The notes beneath the pieces are model-generated. The model had not been told where the DNA came from and searched no databases. It saw only the letters and a program-made list of their open reading frames with translations. A stretch of DNA of 32,504 bases, from NCBI GenBank assembly GCA_030620005.1, contig JAUXAJ010000022.1, positions 1 to 32,504 of the forward strand. Reading direction: 5' to 3'. Positions 8,455-17,792 of the stretch are shown in pieces. Every line of letters starts with the position of its first letter. Position 1 is the stretch's first letter. The position numbers and the translations under genes were made by a program. This DNA is from Promethearchaeota archaeon (GTDB lineage: Archaea; Asgardarchaeota; Lokiarchaeia; Sigynarchaeales; SOKP01).

Positions 8455-11400
8455 ATGTTTTTTTTTAAAATCTTAATATTAGGCGGAGATTCAGACTTAG
8501 CATTAACGTACGTCTCTAAAGCAATGGATGTTGTAGGCGTAGATAAAGGGGCTTACAACGAGTGGTATGAAGAAATTAAGATATTAGGCGATATTTGTGA
8601 CTTGGAAATAAATGTTATAACAGACATGATTTCTGCGGATTTTGACGATTTAATACAAATGGCGGACGGTATTATCTATTTTTTTAACCCATTAAATGAA
8701 ATAGAAACTGAATTTTTTGAAATAATTACAAAAATCATAGATAAAATTAGACGGAACATTCCTACTATTTTATTATATTATGATCCAAGTGGTTTCATTA
8801 CAATTTCCGTAAATGAACTATTAGAGCAAGCATGGACGCGTTATAAAAAGATGGAAGCATTTGTAAATCTTCCCCCTAAAGAATTTCGTCAAGTTCTCCA
8901 TTGTATTAGTCTTGCAATGATTTCAGGAGATACGCCTCTTAATATAGAAAATGCCTGGATGAAATTTCCGTTCTATATAAAAATGGCAAATTCTTATTTT
9001 AAAGAAAAGGATTATTTTTTAGCCGCTCAAGCACTTAAAAAAGCGGCTATAATCTCAGAAATTTTTAATAGAGAAGAAGCGTTCATTATTTGCGAACAAG
9101 CAGCCCACGCCTTTTCTAAAGCTAACTTATTTTTAGAAGCAAGTAAAATTTTGGAAAATGTTGATGGACGGAAATCTCACGATTTCAAAAGACAATATAT
9201 CAAGGCAATGATAAACGAGGGGGATAAATTAAATAGAGAAAAAGATTATGGATCTGCTGCTGATCGTTACACGAGAGCTGGTCAATGGTGTACAATTGAA
9301 TCCATGGATAAGGATTTAATTTTGAAATCGTTTAAACTTGCTATAACAACTTGGATTTCGGCTCACGATATAAAGAAAGCGTTTAAAATACTAGAAAGGT
9401 TATCTCATAATGATGTCAATTCGATTCTTTTAGAAATAGAAGATAATATAATGGAGTCTGTTGATATCTTAGTATCTAAGAACCGCTTGGAACCAGCAAA
9501 AGAGCAGCTATCTTTTGCTTTAGATACTTATCAACGCGAGGGGCTATTTGAAAATATTAAAAAGTTTGTTAATAAATTAATTGAGATTCTTATAAAACTT
9601 TTAGAGCACCACGTGAATAAAAAGGAGAGTCATCTTGCGAAAAACAATTATGACGACATTGAGAAGATTTGGGATACTTTTAAAGTAAATAAAACTAATC
9701 TAGATAATATCTTAAAGCGTCTAATAATAGTATTTTTGGATGAGTTAAATTTTAGCACATCTTCAGTTCTTACTAACAAGTTAAATTCTTTAGAATTAAA
9801 AAAAGAGTTAACAGATGTTAGTTATAAAGTAGAAGATGAGAATAAGAAGTTAATGAAGAAAGAGAAAGAAGAAATAATTAAACAAAGAATTGATATTATA
9901 AAAAAATTCGTAGAATACGAACAAAATATAGTTAAAGAGTTAAATAATAAAAAATTAAATGAGGCTAACGAATATCTTAAGCAAAAAGAATATTTAAAGG
10001 CAACAAGTCAAATCAAAAGCCAGGCGGATTACCTAAGAAATTCTGGAATGTTTGAGGATGCAAATGAAATTTTAATGAAAGCTTTAGATATTTCAATGGA
10101 AAGGAACTTATTTGATGTCTTTTTTAAGTACTACTTTGAATATTATGGTAGCTTAAGAAGTAAAATAAAAAGAGAATATCTTCTAAAAATATTTCCAGTT
10201 CTCACTCAAAAATTTTCAGATGTTATTAAAGAAGAAAATTACGATAAACAAGCGAAATTCTTCGAAAACTACAGTAAAATATATAGGAATGAAATGTTAT
10301 ACGATGAATCAAAAGAAATTAGTAAGCACTTCGTGAAAGTCGTTAAGAATGAAGCGTTAAGAATTGTGGAGAGCCAAAAAAATACATCTGGAATCGAAAA
10401 GGCGTCAGAATTAGTTAAAAAAGCCAATTATATTTCTTCTGCTTATCTAGATAATGTCAAAATTTCATTTAATAAAATATACAAGAAAATTTCTGAAATC
10501 TATATTTCAATAGGAAATATTTCTCAAGCACAAGCGTACTACGATCAAATTGAGAAGAGAGCTGATAAAATCGAAATCAAGGCTTTGATTGAAAAATATG
10601 AAGCTGAACAAACTGAAAAAGTTGAAAAATCGTTAAAAGAAGAGATTTTAAAAGAAAGTTTTCTAATTATCAAGAAAAAAGAACGAGACCTGAAACACGA
10701 TCGAGAAAATGATTTAAGACAACGAAAGGGATTAAAAAGAACATATTTTAGAGAAGCATTGAACTATTTAACAAACGAGGAATTTGACAAGGCTACAGAA
10801 TCCTATATAAATAGCATTGTTCGATTGAATAGAATAAAAAAATACAACTTAGCTGGATTATCGCTAGCGTTGGCGGGTTTTTTATTCATAAAAGATAACA
10901 AGATTGAAAATTTAATTAGGCTTTTAGAAATTAAAGAATTATCCAGCTCAGAAAAAATATTTCAAGAGACATACGCCGTATCACTCATTAAATATATTGT
11001 AGACTTAGTAAAACTACAAAATAAACCAGATCTAAAAGAACCCTTGTCGCATCTTCAGAATCTACCGTTATTTGAAGAAGAATTAAAAGTTCTTCTTGAC
11101 TACTTAGGTAAAGATTATCAAAAGGAAATCGTGATTGAAAAAACGAGAGAAAAGCGTGGTGAATTATCTAAAATCCGTTTAGAATTGGATAATAAAAGCG
11201 CTTATTTACAACAAAAAATTTCTGAACAAAAACAGGATTCTGAAGTTCTATTTAGGAAAAGAAAAGCAATGAAGCGTAGATATTACGAAGAGATTTTAAC
11301 TCTTGTGCGCGATAAATCATATGGCGAAGCTGCTCTTAAATTTCGGGATTTAGCTATTAATTTTTCAAGGAGAAAAGATTTTAAAACCAGTGCATTCCTC

Positions 11401-11658
11401 ATGCTCCTACAGGGACTAGCTTTATTTAAAGAGAATGAATCACCTAAGGATATTAAGGTGAAAATCAAGGATTTTTTGAATACAATGGGTGTTTCTAAAA
11501 AATTAGTGGAAGATACCTTTGACATTTCCTTGTTATTTTTTATTATTGATGCAAAAATAAATAATCAAGAGAAATTTTTACCAGAAATTAGAGAAATGTT
11601 GAGTATATTGCCTTTATTCGAGGAAGAAAAAGAACTTATTGATATAAACATTGATTGA
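8455..11658 (+). CDS. Pseudo-GTPase-like domain fused to TPR/SNAP-like helical repeats
   Basis: 1067 residues in three parts. Residues 1-150 read like a Ras-type fold without the catalytic motifs: strand FKILILGG ends where a P-loop should be but has DSDLAL in place of GxxxxGKS; ADGIIYFF at about 69-76 matches the strand before the GTPase G4 region; and PTILLYYDPSG sits where NKxD is expected, with no Asn-Lys-x-Asp. Residues about 170-720 are helical repeats of the TPR or alpha-SNAP kind (YFKEKDYFLAAQALKKAA; YGSAADRYTRAGQW), with a charged coiled region near 455-510. The C-terminus holds two copies of one module, about 757-890 and 936-1067: both begin RKxxKRxY and end LPLFEEE, with R757-to-L870 and R936-to-L1052 spacing nearly equal. 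Probably a cytoplasmic scaffold; partner unknown. Confidence 0.75.
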   Translation: MFFFKILILGGDSDLALTYVSKAMDVVGVDKGAYNEWYEEIKILGDICDLEINVITDMISADFDDLIQMADGIIYFFNPLNEIETEFFEIITKIIDKIRRNIPTILLYYDPSGFITISVNELLEQAWTRYKKMEAFVNLPPKEFRQVLHCISLAMISGDTPLNIENAWMKFPFYIKMANSYFKEKDYFLAAQALKKAAIISEIFNREEAFIICEQAAHAFSKANLFLEASKILENVDGRKSHDFKRQYIKAMINEGDKLNREKDYGSAADRYTRAGQWCTIESMDKDLILKSFKLAITTWISAHDIKKAFKILERLSHNDVNSILLEIEDNIMESVDILVSKNRLEPAKEQLSFALDTYQREGLFENIKKFVNKLIEILIKLLEHHVNKKESHLAKNNYDDIEKIWDTFKVNKTNLDNILKRLIIVFLDELNFSTSSVLTNKLNSLELKKELTDVSYKVEDENKKLMKKEKEEIIKQRIDIIKKFVEYEQNIVKELNNKKLNEANEYLKQKEYLKATSQIKSQADYLRNSGMFEDANEILMKALDISMERNLFDVFFKYYFEYYGSLRSKIKREYLLKIFPVLTQKFSDVIKEENYDKQAKFFENYSKIYRNEMLYDESKEISKHFVKVVKNEALRIVESQKNTSGIEKASELVKKANYISSAYLDNVKISFNKIYKKISEIYISIGNISQAQAYYDQIEKRADKIEIKALIEKYEAEQTEKVEKSLKEEILKESFLIIKKKERDLKHDRENDLRQRKGLKRTYFREALNYLTNEEFDKATESYINSIVRLNRIKKYNLAGLSLALAGFLFIKDNKIENLIRLLEIKELSSSEKIFQETYAVSLIKYIVDLVKLQNKPDLKEPLSHLQNLPLFEEELKVLLDYLGKDYQKEIVIEKTREKRGELSKIRLELDNKSAYLQQKISEQKQDSEVLFRKRKAMKRRYYEEILTLVRDKSYGEAALKFRDLAINFSRRKDFKTSAFLMLLQGLALFKENESPKDIKVKIKDFLNTMGVSKKLVEDTFDISLLFFIIDAKINNQEKFLPEIREMLSILPLFEEEKELIDINID

Positions 11659-11836
11659 ATTTTTCATCTTTAATTCATACAAAATGATTGACAAGCACTA
11701 AAATTAAATTTAAAATGATAAAGAATTGAAATTGCCATTAACCAAATCTTTATTCCTTGAAAATTTCTATTAGATTGTCTAAAATTCACAAATCTTTAAT
11801 ATACTTCATCAAAAAAGCTAATTAGTAAGATAGTTT

Positions 11837-12757
11837 TCAATATTTCGTTAAATCTTTTACACGCATTCGCAATGTCACTTCTGTTACATTTGCAAGATGA
11901 CTTATCTCTTTTTGTGTTCGGGTTTCATAGCAAATTTTTGATGCGAGATATATCGCAGCGGCCGCAATTCCTTTAGGATCTTTTCCAGCTGAGTTAAATC
12001 CACCCTTAAAAGCTTTTTTGATGAATTCCACAGCCACATTTCTACATTTCATGGATAATTTTAATTCTTCAATAAATTTATCAACATAACGGTCCGGTCC
12101 AAAGTGTTTTACTTTTAGGTTTAATTCGGGTAAAATATCCATTATAATCAAACGATAACTTTTAACAAGTTTTTTTTTCGGTATTTGAGCGATATTTGTT
12201 ATTTCTTCAACAGTTCGTGGTATTCCATGGACTCTTAAAGCGCAAAAAATAGAAGCTGCTAATAAAGTATCGATACTTCTTCCCATTGTTAGCTTTTTTT
12301 TGACCGTTTGTGTGTAAATTCGAAGACCATCTTCAGCAACCGCATCAGGAATACCCAATCTTTTTTGTAAGCGCTGTAAATTCGGTAAAGCGATCCATAA
12401 ATTATGTTCATAACTAGTTGTTAAGGATCTATGAATTTTTGCTAAACGATTGAATTTTGACTTAAATTTGGGACTCAATAGCGTCCCCCGAGCATCTCTG
12501 TTTCCACGAATTATCGTGCGAGGTCCTATAGGGCTATACACGCGCTCATTGCTTTTTCGTTTTTGAATTTCTTCCTGAGTAAATGCTCTTCGGGGAGTAT
12601 CGTCCAAAATTCGTGAATATGCATACCCACAATTAAGGCAAACATAAAAACCATCTTCTTGACTAATTTTTGGAGAGTCACAACACTCATCTTCATCTTC
12701 TTCAAACAAATTGTCTTCTTCAAAATGAGATGGCATAAAAAGCGGATTATAAAACAA
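11837..12757 (-). CDS. tfb: Transcription initiation factor TFB (TFIIB-like)
   Basis: Archaeal TFIIB homologue that recruits RNA polymerase to TBP-bound promoters. An N-terminal zinc ribbon is followed by a B-finger/linker (PRRAF near 55, then ARGTLLS near 88) and two cyclin-like repeats (about 105-200 and 205-300), including SIDTLLAASIFCALR and GIAAAAIYLASKI. The ribbon is unusual: C40-x2-C43 is intact, but the first pair is adjacent (C25-C26). Aspartate D23 occupies the place of the usual first cysteine, so metal binding may differ. The N-terminus is rich in Glu and Asp. ATG at 12757 gives 306 residues; Met8 is an alternative. It is divergent from the Arf/Rag-like GTPase. Asgard genomes often have several TFBs, so this may be a specialised copy. 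Confidence 0.9.
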   Translation of the reverse strand: MFYNPLFMPSHFEEDNLFEEDEDECCDSPKISQEDGFYVCLNCGYAYSRILDDTPRRAFTQEEIQKRKSNERVYSPIGPRTIIRGNRDARGTLLSPKFKSKFNRLAKIHRSLTTSYEHNLWIALPNLQRLQKRLGIPDAVAEDGLRIYTQTVKKKLTMGRSIDTLLAASIFCALRVHGIPRTVEEITNIAQIPKKKLVKSYRLIIMDILPELNLKVKHFGPDRYVDKFIEELKLSMKCRNVAVEFIKKAFKGGFNSAGKDPKGIAAAAIYLASKICYETRTQKEISHLANVTEVTLRMRVKDLTKY

Positions 12758-12944
12758 ATGAAATTTTAATAATTACTATTAAGTACTAAAAATTAATACC
12801 TATTAAATCTTAATCATATTTAAAACAAATACAAGAATTTCGAAGAAAATCAACGATATATTAATTCTTTCATGAAAAAAAATATATAGAATAAAATAAT
12901 ATGTTAATATCAGTACTCATCTTAAAAGAATCTTAAATAATAAA

Positions 12945-12965
12945 TAAAATATATATTTAAAAATA
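12945..12965 (+). promoter_or_regulatory. TATA-like element before the Arf/Rag-like GTPase
   Basis: The stretch AATATATATTTAAAAA lies about 20-30 bases before the TTG start at 12981. This is the spacing expected of an archaeal TATA box driving an almost leaderless transcript. The whole divergent region 12758-12980 is AT-rich and otherwise featureless to me. Confidence 0.35.
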
Positions 12966-12980
12966 TAATAGGTAATACTA

Positions 12981-14228
12981 TTGACACCTGAAATTGAAAG
13001 CGTAATTAAGGTCTTTTCAAGATTCTTAGACTCTAAATTTATTGAAGATAAAAAAGTGAAAAAGATTGATAACATTTTAAAATTTCCTATATTTTCTTTT
13101 AATTTTTTAGATAAAGAACAAGCTCAAGTATTGGAAGAAGAATTAAGAATTTCTTCAATTGATGACGCATCAAAATTAAATAAAGACGCTCCATTTGAGA
13201 GCTTAAACCTCGCTATAAAAGATACAATTAGCAAAGATGATAACATTCAAGAAGTAATTGATAATAAAATTAAAGACCTTAAAGAAAAATATCCAAACAT
13301 TGAAAAAAAATTAAAAAAAACCATTTTTATCAGTTCACTAATAAAAAAAATAAAAAAACAAGCAGAAGAATTAGATCCTTCGATTTCAAAAGTCGTGTGT
13401 GTAGGGTTAGAAAACGCCGGTAAAACTGCTATATTAACTAGATTAGGTGGACGCTTAGGAATAAACGATTTGGTGTCTTTAAAACCTACAAAGGGAATTG
13501 AACGAAAACGTTTAAAAATGAACAATTTAGACCTTATTGTATGGGATTTTGGAGGTCAAGTTGAGTATAGGAAGAAATACATGAAAGATCCGGAGACTTA
13601 CTTCTTACAAATCGATTTGCTAATTTATGTCATAGACGTGCAAGATCCAGATAAATTTGAAGAAAGTTTTAAATATTTTAGTAAAATACTTGACATTATA
13701 AAAACCTTGGAAGAAAGCCCCCATATCCTAATTTTTGGTCATAAATTTGATCACGATATCAAAAATGACCCGAATATTTTGTTAAATGTTGAATTATTTA
13801 AAGATAATCTTCAAACAATACAAGACGAATACGATTTGAATTTTGAGATATATTTGACTTCAATATTTTCCTTATTTACTCGCGAGCCGAAATTTAGCAA
13901 GACGATTAAGGAGCTAATGAACACCGACCAATTTCTTAGCGATCCAAGCTTGAAAAAAGTCGAAGCTCTCGAAAAAATTCTAGAAAAAACAATGAATGTA
14001 GTCATACGTTTATCAGAAAGCCTTTCAAGCCAGCTTAGTGATATAGATTGCCGTTTAAGGGCAATAGAAAGTGGTGCGTTTAAAATCGCTCAAAGTGGAG
14101 TTCCGATAGAAATACAAACTCCAAATCAAGCCGCCTATATTAAAGAGATGGACGAAGAACGCTCGAGAGCTCAAGTTCTTTCAGAATTAAAAGATATTTT
14201 CGCAAGAAGGAGGAAATTGGAACTTTAG
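12981..14228 (+). CDS. Arf/Rag-like GTPase with long helical extension
   Basis: Small-GTPase core at about residues 136-315. G1 is GLENAGKT (142-149), as in Arf proteins; switch I threonine is T170 in KPTKGIE; G3 is WDFGGQ (188-193), as in Arf and Rag proteins. LLIYVIDVQ (213-221) matches the Rag-type strand. G4 reads GHKFD (253-257), with His replacing Asn; HKxD is the Rag/Gtr form. G5 is TSIF near 293. A 135-residue helical N-terminus precedes the core and a charged helical tail follows, unlike a bare Arf. Starts at TTG; no closer in-frame ATG would keep the extension. Probably binds GTP; a role in membrane or nutrient signalling is inference from the family. No lipidation cysteine is visible. 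Confidence 0.88.
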   Translation: MTPEIESVIKVFSRFLDSKFIEDKKVKKIDNILKFPIFSFNFLDKEQAQVLEEELRISSIDDASKLNKDAPFESLNLAIKDTISKDDNIQEVIDNKIKDLKEKYPNIEKKLKKTIFISSLIKKIKKQAEELDPSISKVVCVGLENAGKTAILTRLGGRLGINDLVSLKPTKGIERKRLKMNNLDLIVWDFGGQVEYRKKYMKDPETYFLQIDLLIYVIDVQDPDKFEESFKYFSKILDIIKTLEESPHILIFGHKFDHDIKNDPNILLNVELFKDNLQTIQDEYDLNFEIYLTSIFSLFTREPKFSKTIKELMNTDQFLSDPSLKKVEALEKILEKTMNVVIRLSESLSSQLSDIDCRLRAIESGAFKIAQSGVPIEIQTPNQAAYIKEMDEERSRAQVLSELKDIFARRRKLEL

Positions 14229-14261
14229 AGCCATATTTTTGATAACAATTTCAATATTTTC

Positions 14262-15056
14262 TTATTTAATTGAATCTAAGAACTTATATGCTTTTTTTAC
14301 TTCTATTATTTGATTTTTAAAATAATCTAAATCGTGTGAATCAGAGCCTACAAAAATTTGAGCCCCTTCTTGTTTTAATTGAACAATAACATTTCTAGAA
14401 GGAAATGGCCGTCCTATGGGGAATTTATTTCCTGAAAGGTTAAATTCAATGTTTTGATTATTTTCAATACAAAGTCTTCCTAATTCTAAAACTTGTTCGT
14501 CAGAGTGATTATAGTCTTCTGGGAGTTTTAAATCGTGAGGATTTATATAGCGAAATATCGTATCGAGGTGACATATGTTTTTAAATATCCTTGATTGAAT
14601 CATTTCTTTCATTAAATTAAAATACTCGTCAACAACTTGTACTACGCTCTTTTTTTCCAATAATTTCACGAGCTTGGCTCTCGTTGTAAAAGAATACCAA
14701 TAATCCGTTTCATGAAGCGTGCCCGCTAAGAAGTCAAAATCTTTTCTATAATCATCCATGAAATCGTGCAATTTTGTCTCGTATTCTTTATAATAGTCGA
14801 TTTCGAGACCACTTAGCACGAACTCGTAATTTTGCTTAATTACGTCGATTTCGTCTAAATATTTTTCAATCTTATTATCGTAAAAAGGATAAGTCTTATC
14901 GTTTTCAATGTAAAACAGTTCATAGTGGTCTAAGAAACAAATGTTAATTTCTTCCTTTTCAGCTATAACCGCGTAATCCTCAAAAACTGGCCCCTTTTCA
15001 GCGATATCGTGGCTCCACACGCTGTGGAGGTGGTAGTCCGTGTATTTATATATCAT
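14262..15056 (-). CDS. PHP-domain phosphoesterase (histidinol-phosphatase type)
   Basis: PHP-family metallophosphoesterase of 264 residues. Likely metal ligands are all visible: H9 and H11 (DYHLHS), H44 (LDHYE), E84 (GLEIDYY), H114 (GTLHE), H162 (CHLD), D238 and H240 (GSDSHD). The pattern is that of HisK-type histidinol-phosphate phosphatases and related PHP enzymes. No other histidine-pathway gene lies nearby, so the substrate could be a different small phosphate ester. The gene faces the Arf/Rag-like GTPase tail to tail with about 30 bases between them. Start ATG at 15056. Confidence 0.85.
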   Translation of the reverse strand: MIYKYTDYHLHSVWSHDIAEKGPVFEDYAVIAEKEEINICFLDHYELFYIENDKTYPFYDNKIEKYLDEIDVIKQNYEFVLSGLEIDYYKEYETKLHDFMDDYRKDFDFLAGTLHETDYWYSFTTRAKLVKLLEKKSVVQVVDEYFNLMKEMIQSRIFKNICHLDTIFRYINPHDLKLPEDYNHSDEQVLELGRLCIENNQNIEFNLSGNKFPIGRPFPSRNVIVQLKQEGAQIFVGSDSHDLDYFKNQIIEVKKAYKFLDSIK

Positions 15057-15238
15057 GGTTAAGTAAATAGTTGGAGACTCAAAAGATTAAGATTATTTAT
15101 TGAAGAACAAACCTTTTTTATGATTTTAAAATATAGAAATTGTATTAAATTCTTGTCTTTAGAAAAAAAACAGCATGAAACTATATTTAATTTATCATGA
15201 AAAGATAAAAAAAATTTTAAAATCTCACTTTAGATTTA

Positions 15239-15448
15239 TTAACTCATGAAACAAAAATTAATTAATACACATTTTATTTTTATAAAAATAAAAAAGAATT
15301 TTTGCCCCGCCATCTTCTTGAGAATCGCGTTCAAGTCGCCCCTCGCCTCCACATCGCACTTCTTCTCCCCCATCGCGACTTTACCCATTAAGCCGTGCTT
15401 GAGCGCCTTAGAGTAGGAAATCTCGCCCAGAATAAGATGGAGTATATC
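15239..15448 (-). pseudogene. GC-rich gene relic, possibly SCP2-like C-terminus
   Basis: A minus-strand frame closing with TAA at 15239 reads ILGEISYSKALKHGLMGKV, followed by AMGEKKCDVEARGDLNAILKK. The pattern GK-V-x-MG...GDL-x-A-x-LKK resembles the end of an SCP2 sterol-carrier-type domain, though this is only a local likeness. I counted 73 G or C in the 130 bases 15301-15430 (about 56%), far above the surroundings. Codons in this block prefer G or C at the third position, unlike every neighbouring gene. A stop lies just upstream near 15449, so only the 3' end of a gene remains. Likely a fragment of transferred DNA. The segment 15057-15238 shows nothing. Confidence 0.45.
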
Positions 15449-15720
15449 TTATTATTGGATCTACTAGTTATAGATCTATTAAAATACAGAAATTTTCAAC
15501 GGGAACCCTCTTAAGAAGGATTCCTACTTTAGATCTCATAAGAGCTATGACTCTTTTCCATAATGGAAGCTATGTTGTTAGTTGTTTATGGGAGGATAGA
15601 GATAAAAAACCATTTGAAAATAATGTATATGTATATGATTTTTGTGTCTATCTTAACAAAGATAGATTAACTGGAACACACATTCGATCTCGATCCGGGA
15701 TGGGCATAACGGAAAAATAA
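15436..15720 (+). pseudogene. Open frame without a clear start, possible gene remnant
   Basis: A 94-codon open frame, from a stop at 15433 to TAA at 15718, has protein-like composition (for example TLLRRIPTLDLIRAM and VYVYDFCVYLNKDRL). It lacks an ATG until residue 38 (15547), which would give about 57 residues. I recognise no family. It abuts the GC-rich relic on the opposite strand. Either the 3' remnant of a lost gene or a small real gene starting at the internal ATG. Confidence 0.3.
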
Positions 15721-15802
15721 CAGAAGTTTTATAATTGTAAGAACATTTAAAAAAATGATTCTATTTCAATTATATAAATTAAGTATAGGTGAGAAGAGAT
15801 TA

Positions 15803-17005
15803 ATGGGAGAAAAAACGGTGTTAAAAATCGATCCTTCGGGTAAAGATATGCTAAGGTTCATAGAAATGATCTGTGAGAAAGTTGGGCCACGGATAGGAGG
15901 ATCTGAAGAAGAGAGTAAAGCAGGAGATATAATACATGAAACAATGTCCACGTTTAGCGATGAAGTCGAAAAACTTGAATTTGAATGCCACCCAAGAGGG
16001 TTCTTAGATTGGATTTGGGTAACCGCGGTTTTATACATTGTTGGAGTAATTAGCTACTTTTTCATTCCCCTTCTTTCGATTATTTTCATATTTTTAGCAA
16101 TATCCGTCTTTTTTGTGCAACAAATGCTTTTACTGGAGGTGGTTGATTTTCTTTTTCCGAAAAAAAAATCATTTCATGTTATTGGAAAAATAAAGCCAGA
16201 GCTCACACCTAAAAAACTGGTACTTTTGGCAGGGCACCATGATTCGGCGTATGAGTTTCCATTATTAAGTAAGTTAGGGGGAAAATCAGCGTATTTGATA
16301 ATTTTTGTGCTGCTCATTACTATTATTAACATTATACTGGGAATAGTTAAGATTATTTTGATGATGATAGGTGCACAAGGGAATAGTACGATAGTTGATA
16401 CTATTCAGCTGATATTTTTCATTATAGGTGTTATCGTAGTCTTAATTGTAGCAAAATATTTACGATCTAATAAAGTGGTAATAAGAGCTAATGATAACTT
16501 ATCTGCTGTTGCAGCTGCTATTGAATGTGGTAAATATTTTTCGAAAAACAAGCCAAAAGAAACAGAATTATGGATTGTTAGCTTTGCTGGTGAAGAACAC
16601 ATGAGGGGTTCCAAGCGATTTGTAGCAAAATATAAACAAGAATTAATGGAACGTGAAGTGATGCTCTTTAACTTGGAATGCTTGAGTGCTGATAAATTCC
16701 TGCTAGCTACTGCTGAACCAACATTTTTGGCAAAGCATTCTGAAAGGGTGATTGATTTTGTCAAGAAGGCAGCGGATGATTTGGAGATCTCCATTGATGT
16801 AGGACCATTAAAATTTGCCGGAAGTGATGCAGCAAACTTCTCAAGAAAAGGACTTCACGCTACAATGTTATTTGGGCTTTCAAAAAAGGGAACTCCTCCC
16901 GATTGGCATACACTAAATGATACACCAGAGAGATTATCGGGAGAAAGGATCGCTAAAGCTACTGGGATTGCCCTACATTTTGTTGAATTAGTAGATAAAA
17001 GTTAG
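15803..17005 (+). CDS. M28-family membrane metallopeptidase
   Basis: Zinc aminopeptidase-type protein of clan MH, about 400 residues from ATG 15803. That start is chosen because GGTGAG lies about ten bases upstream; an earlier ATG at 15755 would add 16 residues. Two-zinc ligands, numbered from 15803: H145 (GHHDS), D231 (ANDN), E264 (catalytic) and E265 (AGEEHMRGS), E292 (NLEC), and the late His in DWHTLND. All are present, so it is probably active. Hydrophobic segments at about 68-118 and 160-218 interrupt the peptidase fold, making it membrane-anchored. A decayed paralogue follows at 17198. Substrate unknown; peptide turnover or membrane-protein processing is possible. Confidence 0.85.
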   Translation: MGEKTVLKIDPSGKDMLRFIEMICEKVGPRIGGSEEESKAGDIIHETMSTFSDEVEKLEFECHPRGFLDWIWVTAVLYIVGVISYFFIPLLSIIFIFLAISVFFVQQMLLLEVVDFLFPKKKSFHVIGKIKPELTPKKLVLLAGHHDSAYEFPLLSKLGGKSAYLIIFVLLITIINIILGIVKIILMMIGAQGNSTIVDTIQLIFFIIGVIVVLIVAKYLRSNKVVIRANDNLSAVAAAIECGKYFSKNKPKETELWIVSFAGEEHMRGSKRFVAKYKQELMEREVMLFNLECLSADKFLLATAEPTFLAKHSERVIDFVKKAADDLEISIDVGPLKFAGSDAANFSRKGLHATMLFGLSKKGTPPDWHTLNDTPERLSGERIAKATGIALHFVELVDKS

Positions 17006-17197
17006 TAACCTATTATTTTACCTTTTTTTTTAACTTCTTTAATTTTTTTTAGAGATTCAGGAGACATACATAAAAGCATAGCAATATCTAAGGCTCAATT
17101 TCCTTCCATGTTTGACAAATATAATGGCAAAATTTGATCTGAATTTTTTTTTACAAATAGTATTTCGCTAATTTCAGACTTTAATTCGCTAATTTTC

Positions 17198-17721
17198 ATG
17201 CTCTTTTTCGTGTTCGGCGTTATATTTCTCTTTTTTATTCCAATAATTTTTGTATACGTGTTTTTTCATTCCTATAAACCTGTTCCGGGTGCTTTTGATA
17301 ATTTGTCTGGAGTTTCCGTCATATTAGGCTTTGCAAAATTTTTATCCGAAAATAAAAATAACGCTGATATATTTCCAAAACACACGCGAGTTCATTTAAT
17401 TTCGTTTGCGGGCGAGGAATCTGACCTTAGAGGAGCTAAGCGATATGTTGAGAAGCATTATGATGAATTAAAAGAAAATGGAACAATGACCGTAAATATG
17501 GATTCAATTGGAAGCAGGAATGTTTTAATCATACATGATAAAGAGACATTAGTTGGAAGAATTTACCGGCAACAGCAATGGGTAGTCTCAACTTAACAGA
17601 AGAATTACCCCCTTATTACCATACGAGGAAAGATACGCCAGAGGTTGTGGACAAGGATGCCTTAGGGCAATTTCTACAAATATGCTTAGAATACTTAAAA
17701 CATGTTGATGGTTCCAATTAA
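17198..17721 (+). pseudogene. Decayed M28-family peptidase paralogue
   Basis: Remnant of a second M28 peptidase. The frame from 17198 has a membrane segment, then AFDNLSG (the Asp ligand), SFAGEESDLRGAKRYVEKHY (the two Glu) and NMDSIG (the next Asp ligand), and ends at 17596. The family's C-terminus then continues in another frame from about 17560 to TAA at 17721, with PPYYHTRKDTPE supplying the last His. The first His ligand and the N-terminal third are missing, and the region between NMDS and the last His is shortened. So it has suffered 5' loss, an internal deletion and a frameshift. The match with the preceding gene suggests an old tandem duplication. I see nothing else between 17006 and 17197. 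Confidence 0.75.
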
Positions 17722-17792
17722 AAAACATCTTTAACAATATATATACTTTTTATTTAACTATTTTTTCATTATTACAACAGGTGTAGTTAGTA

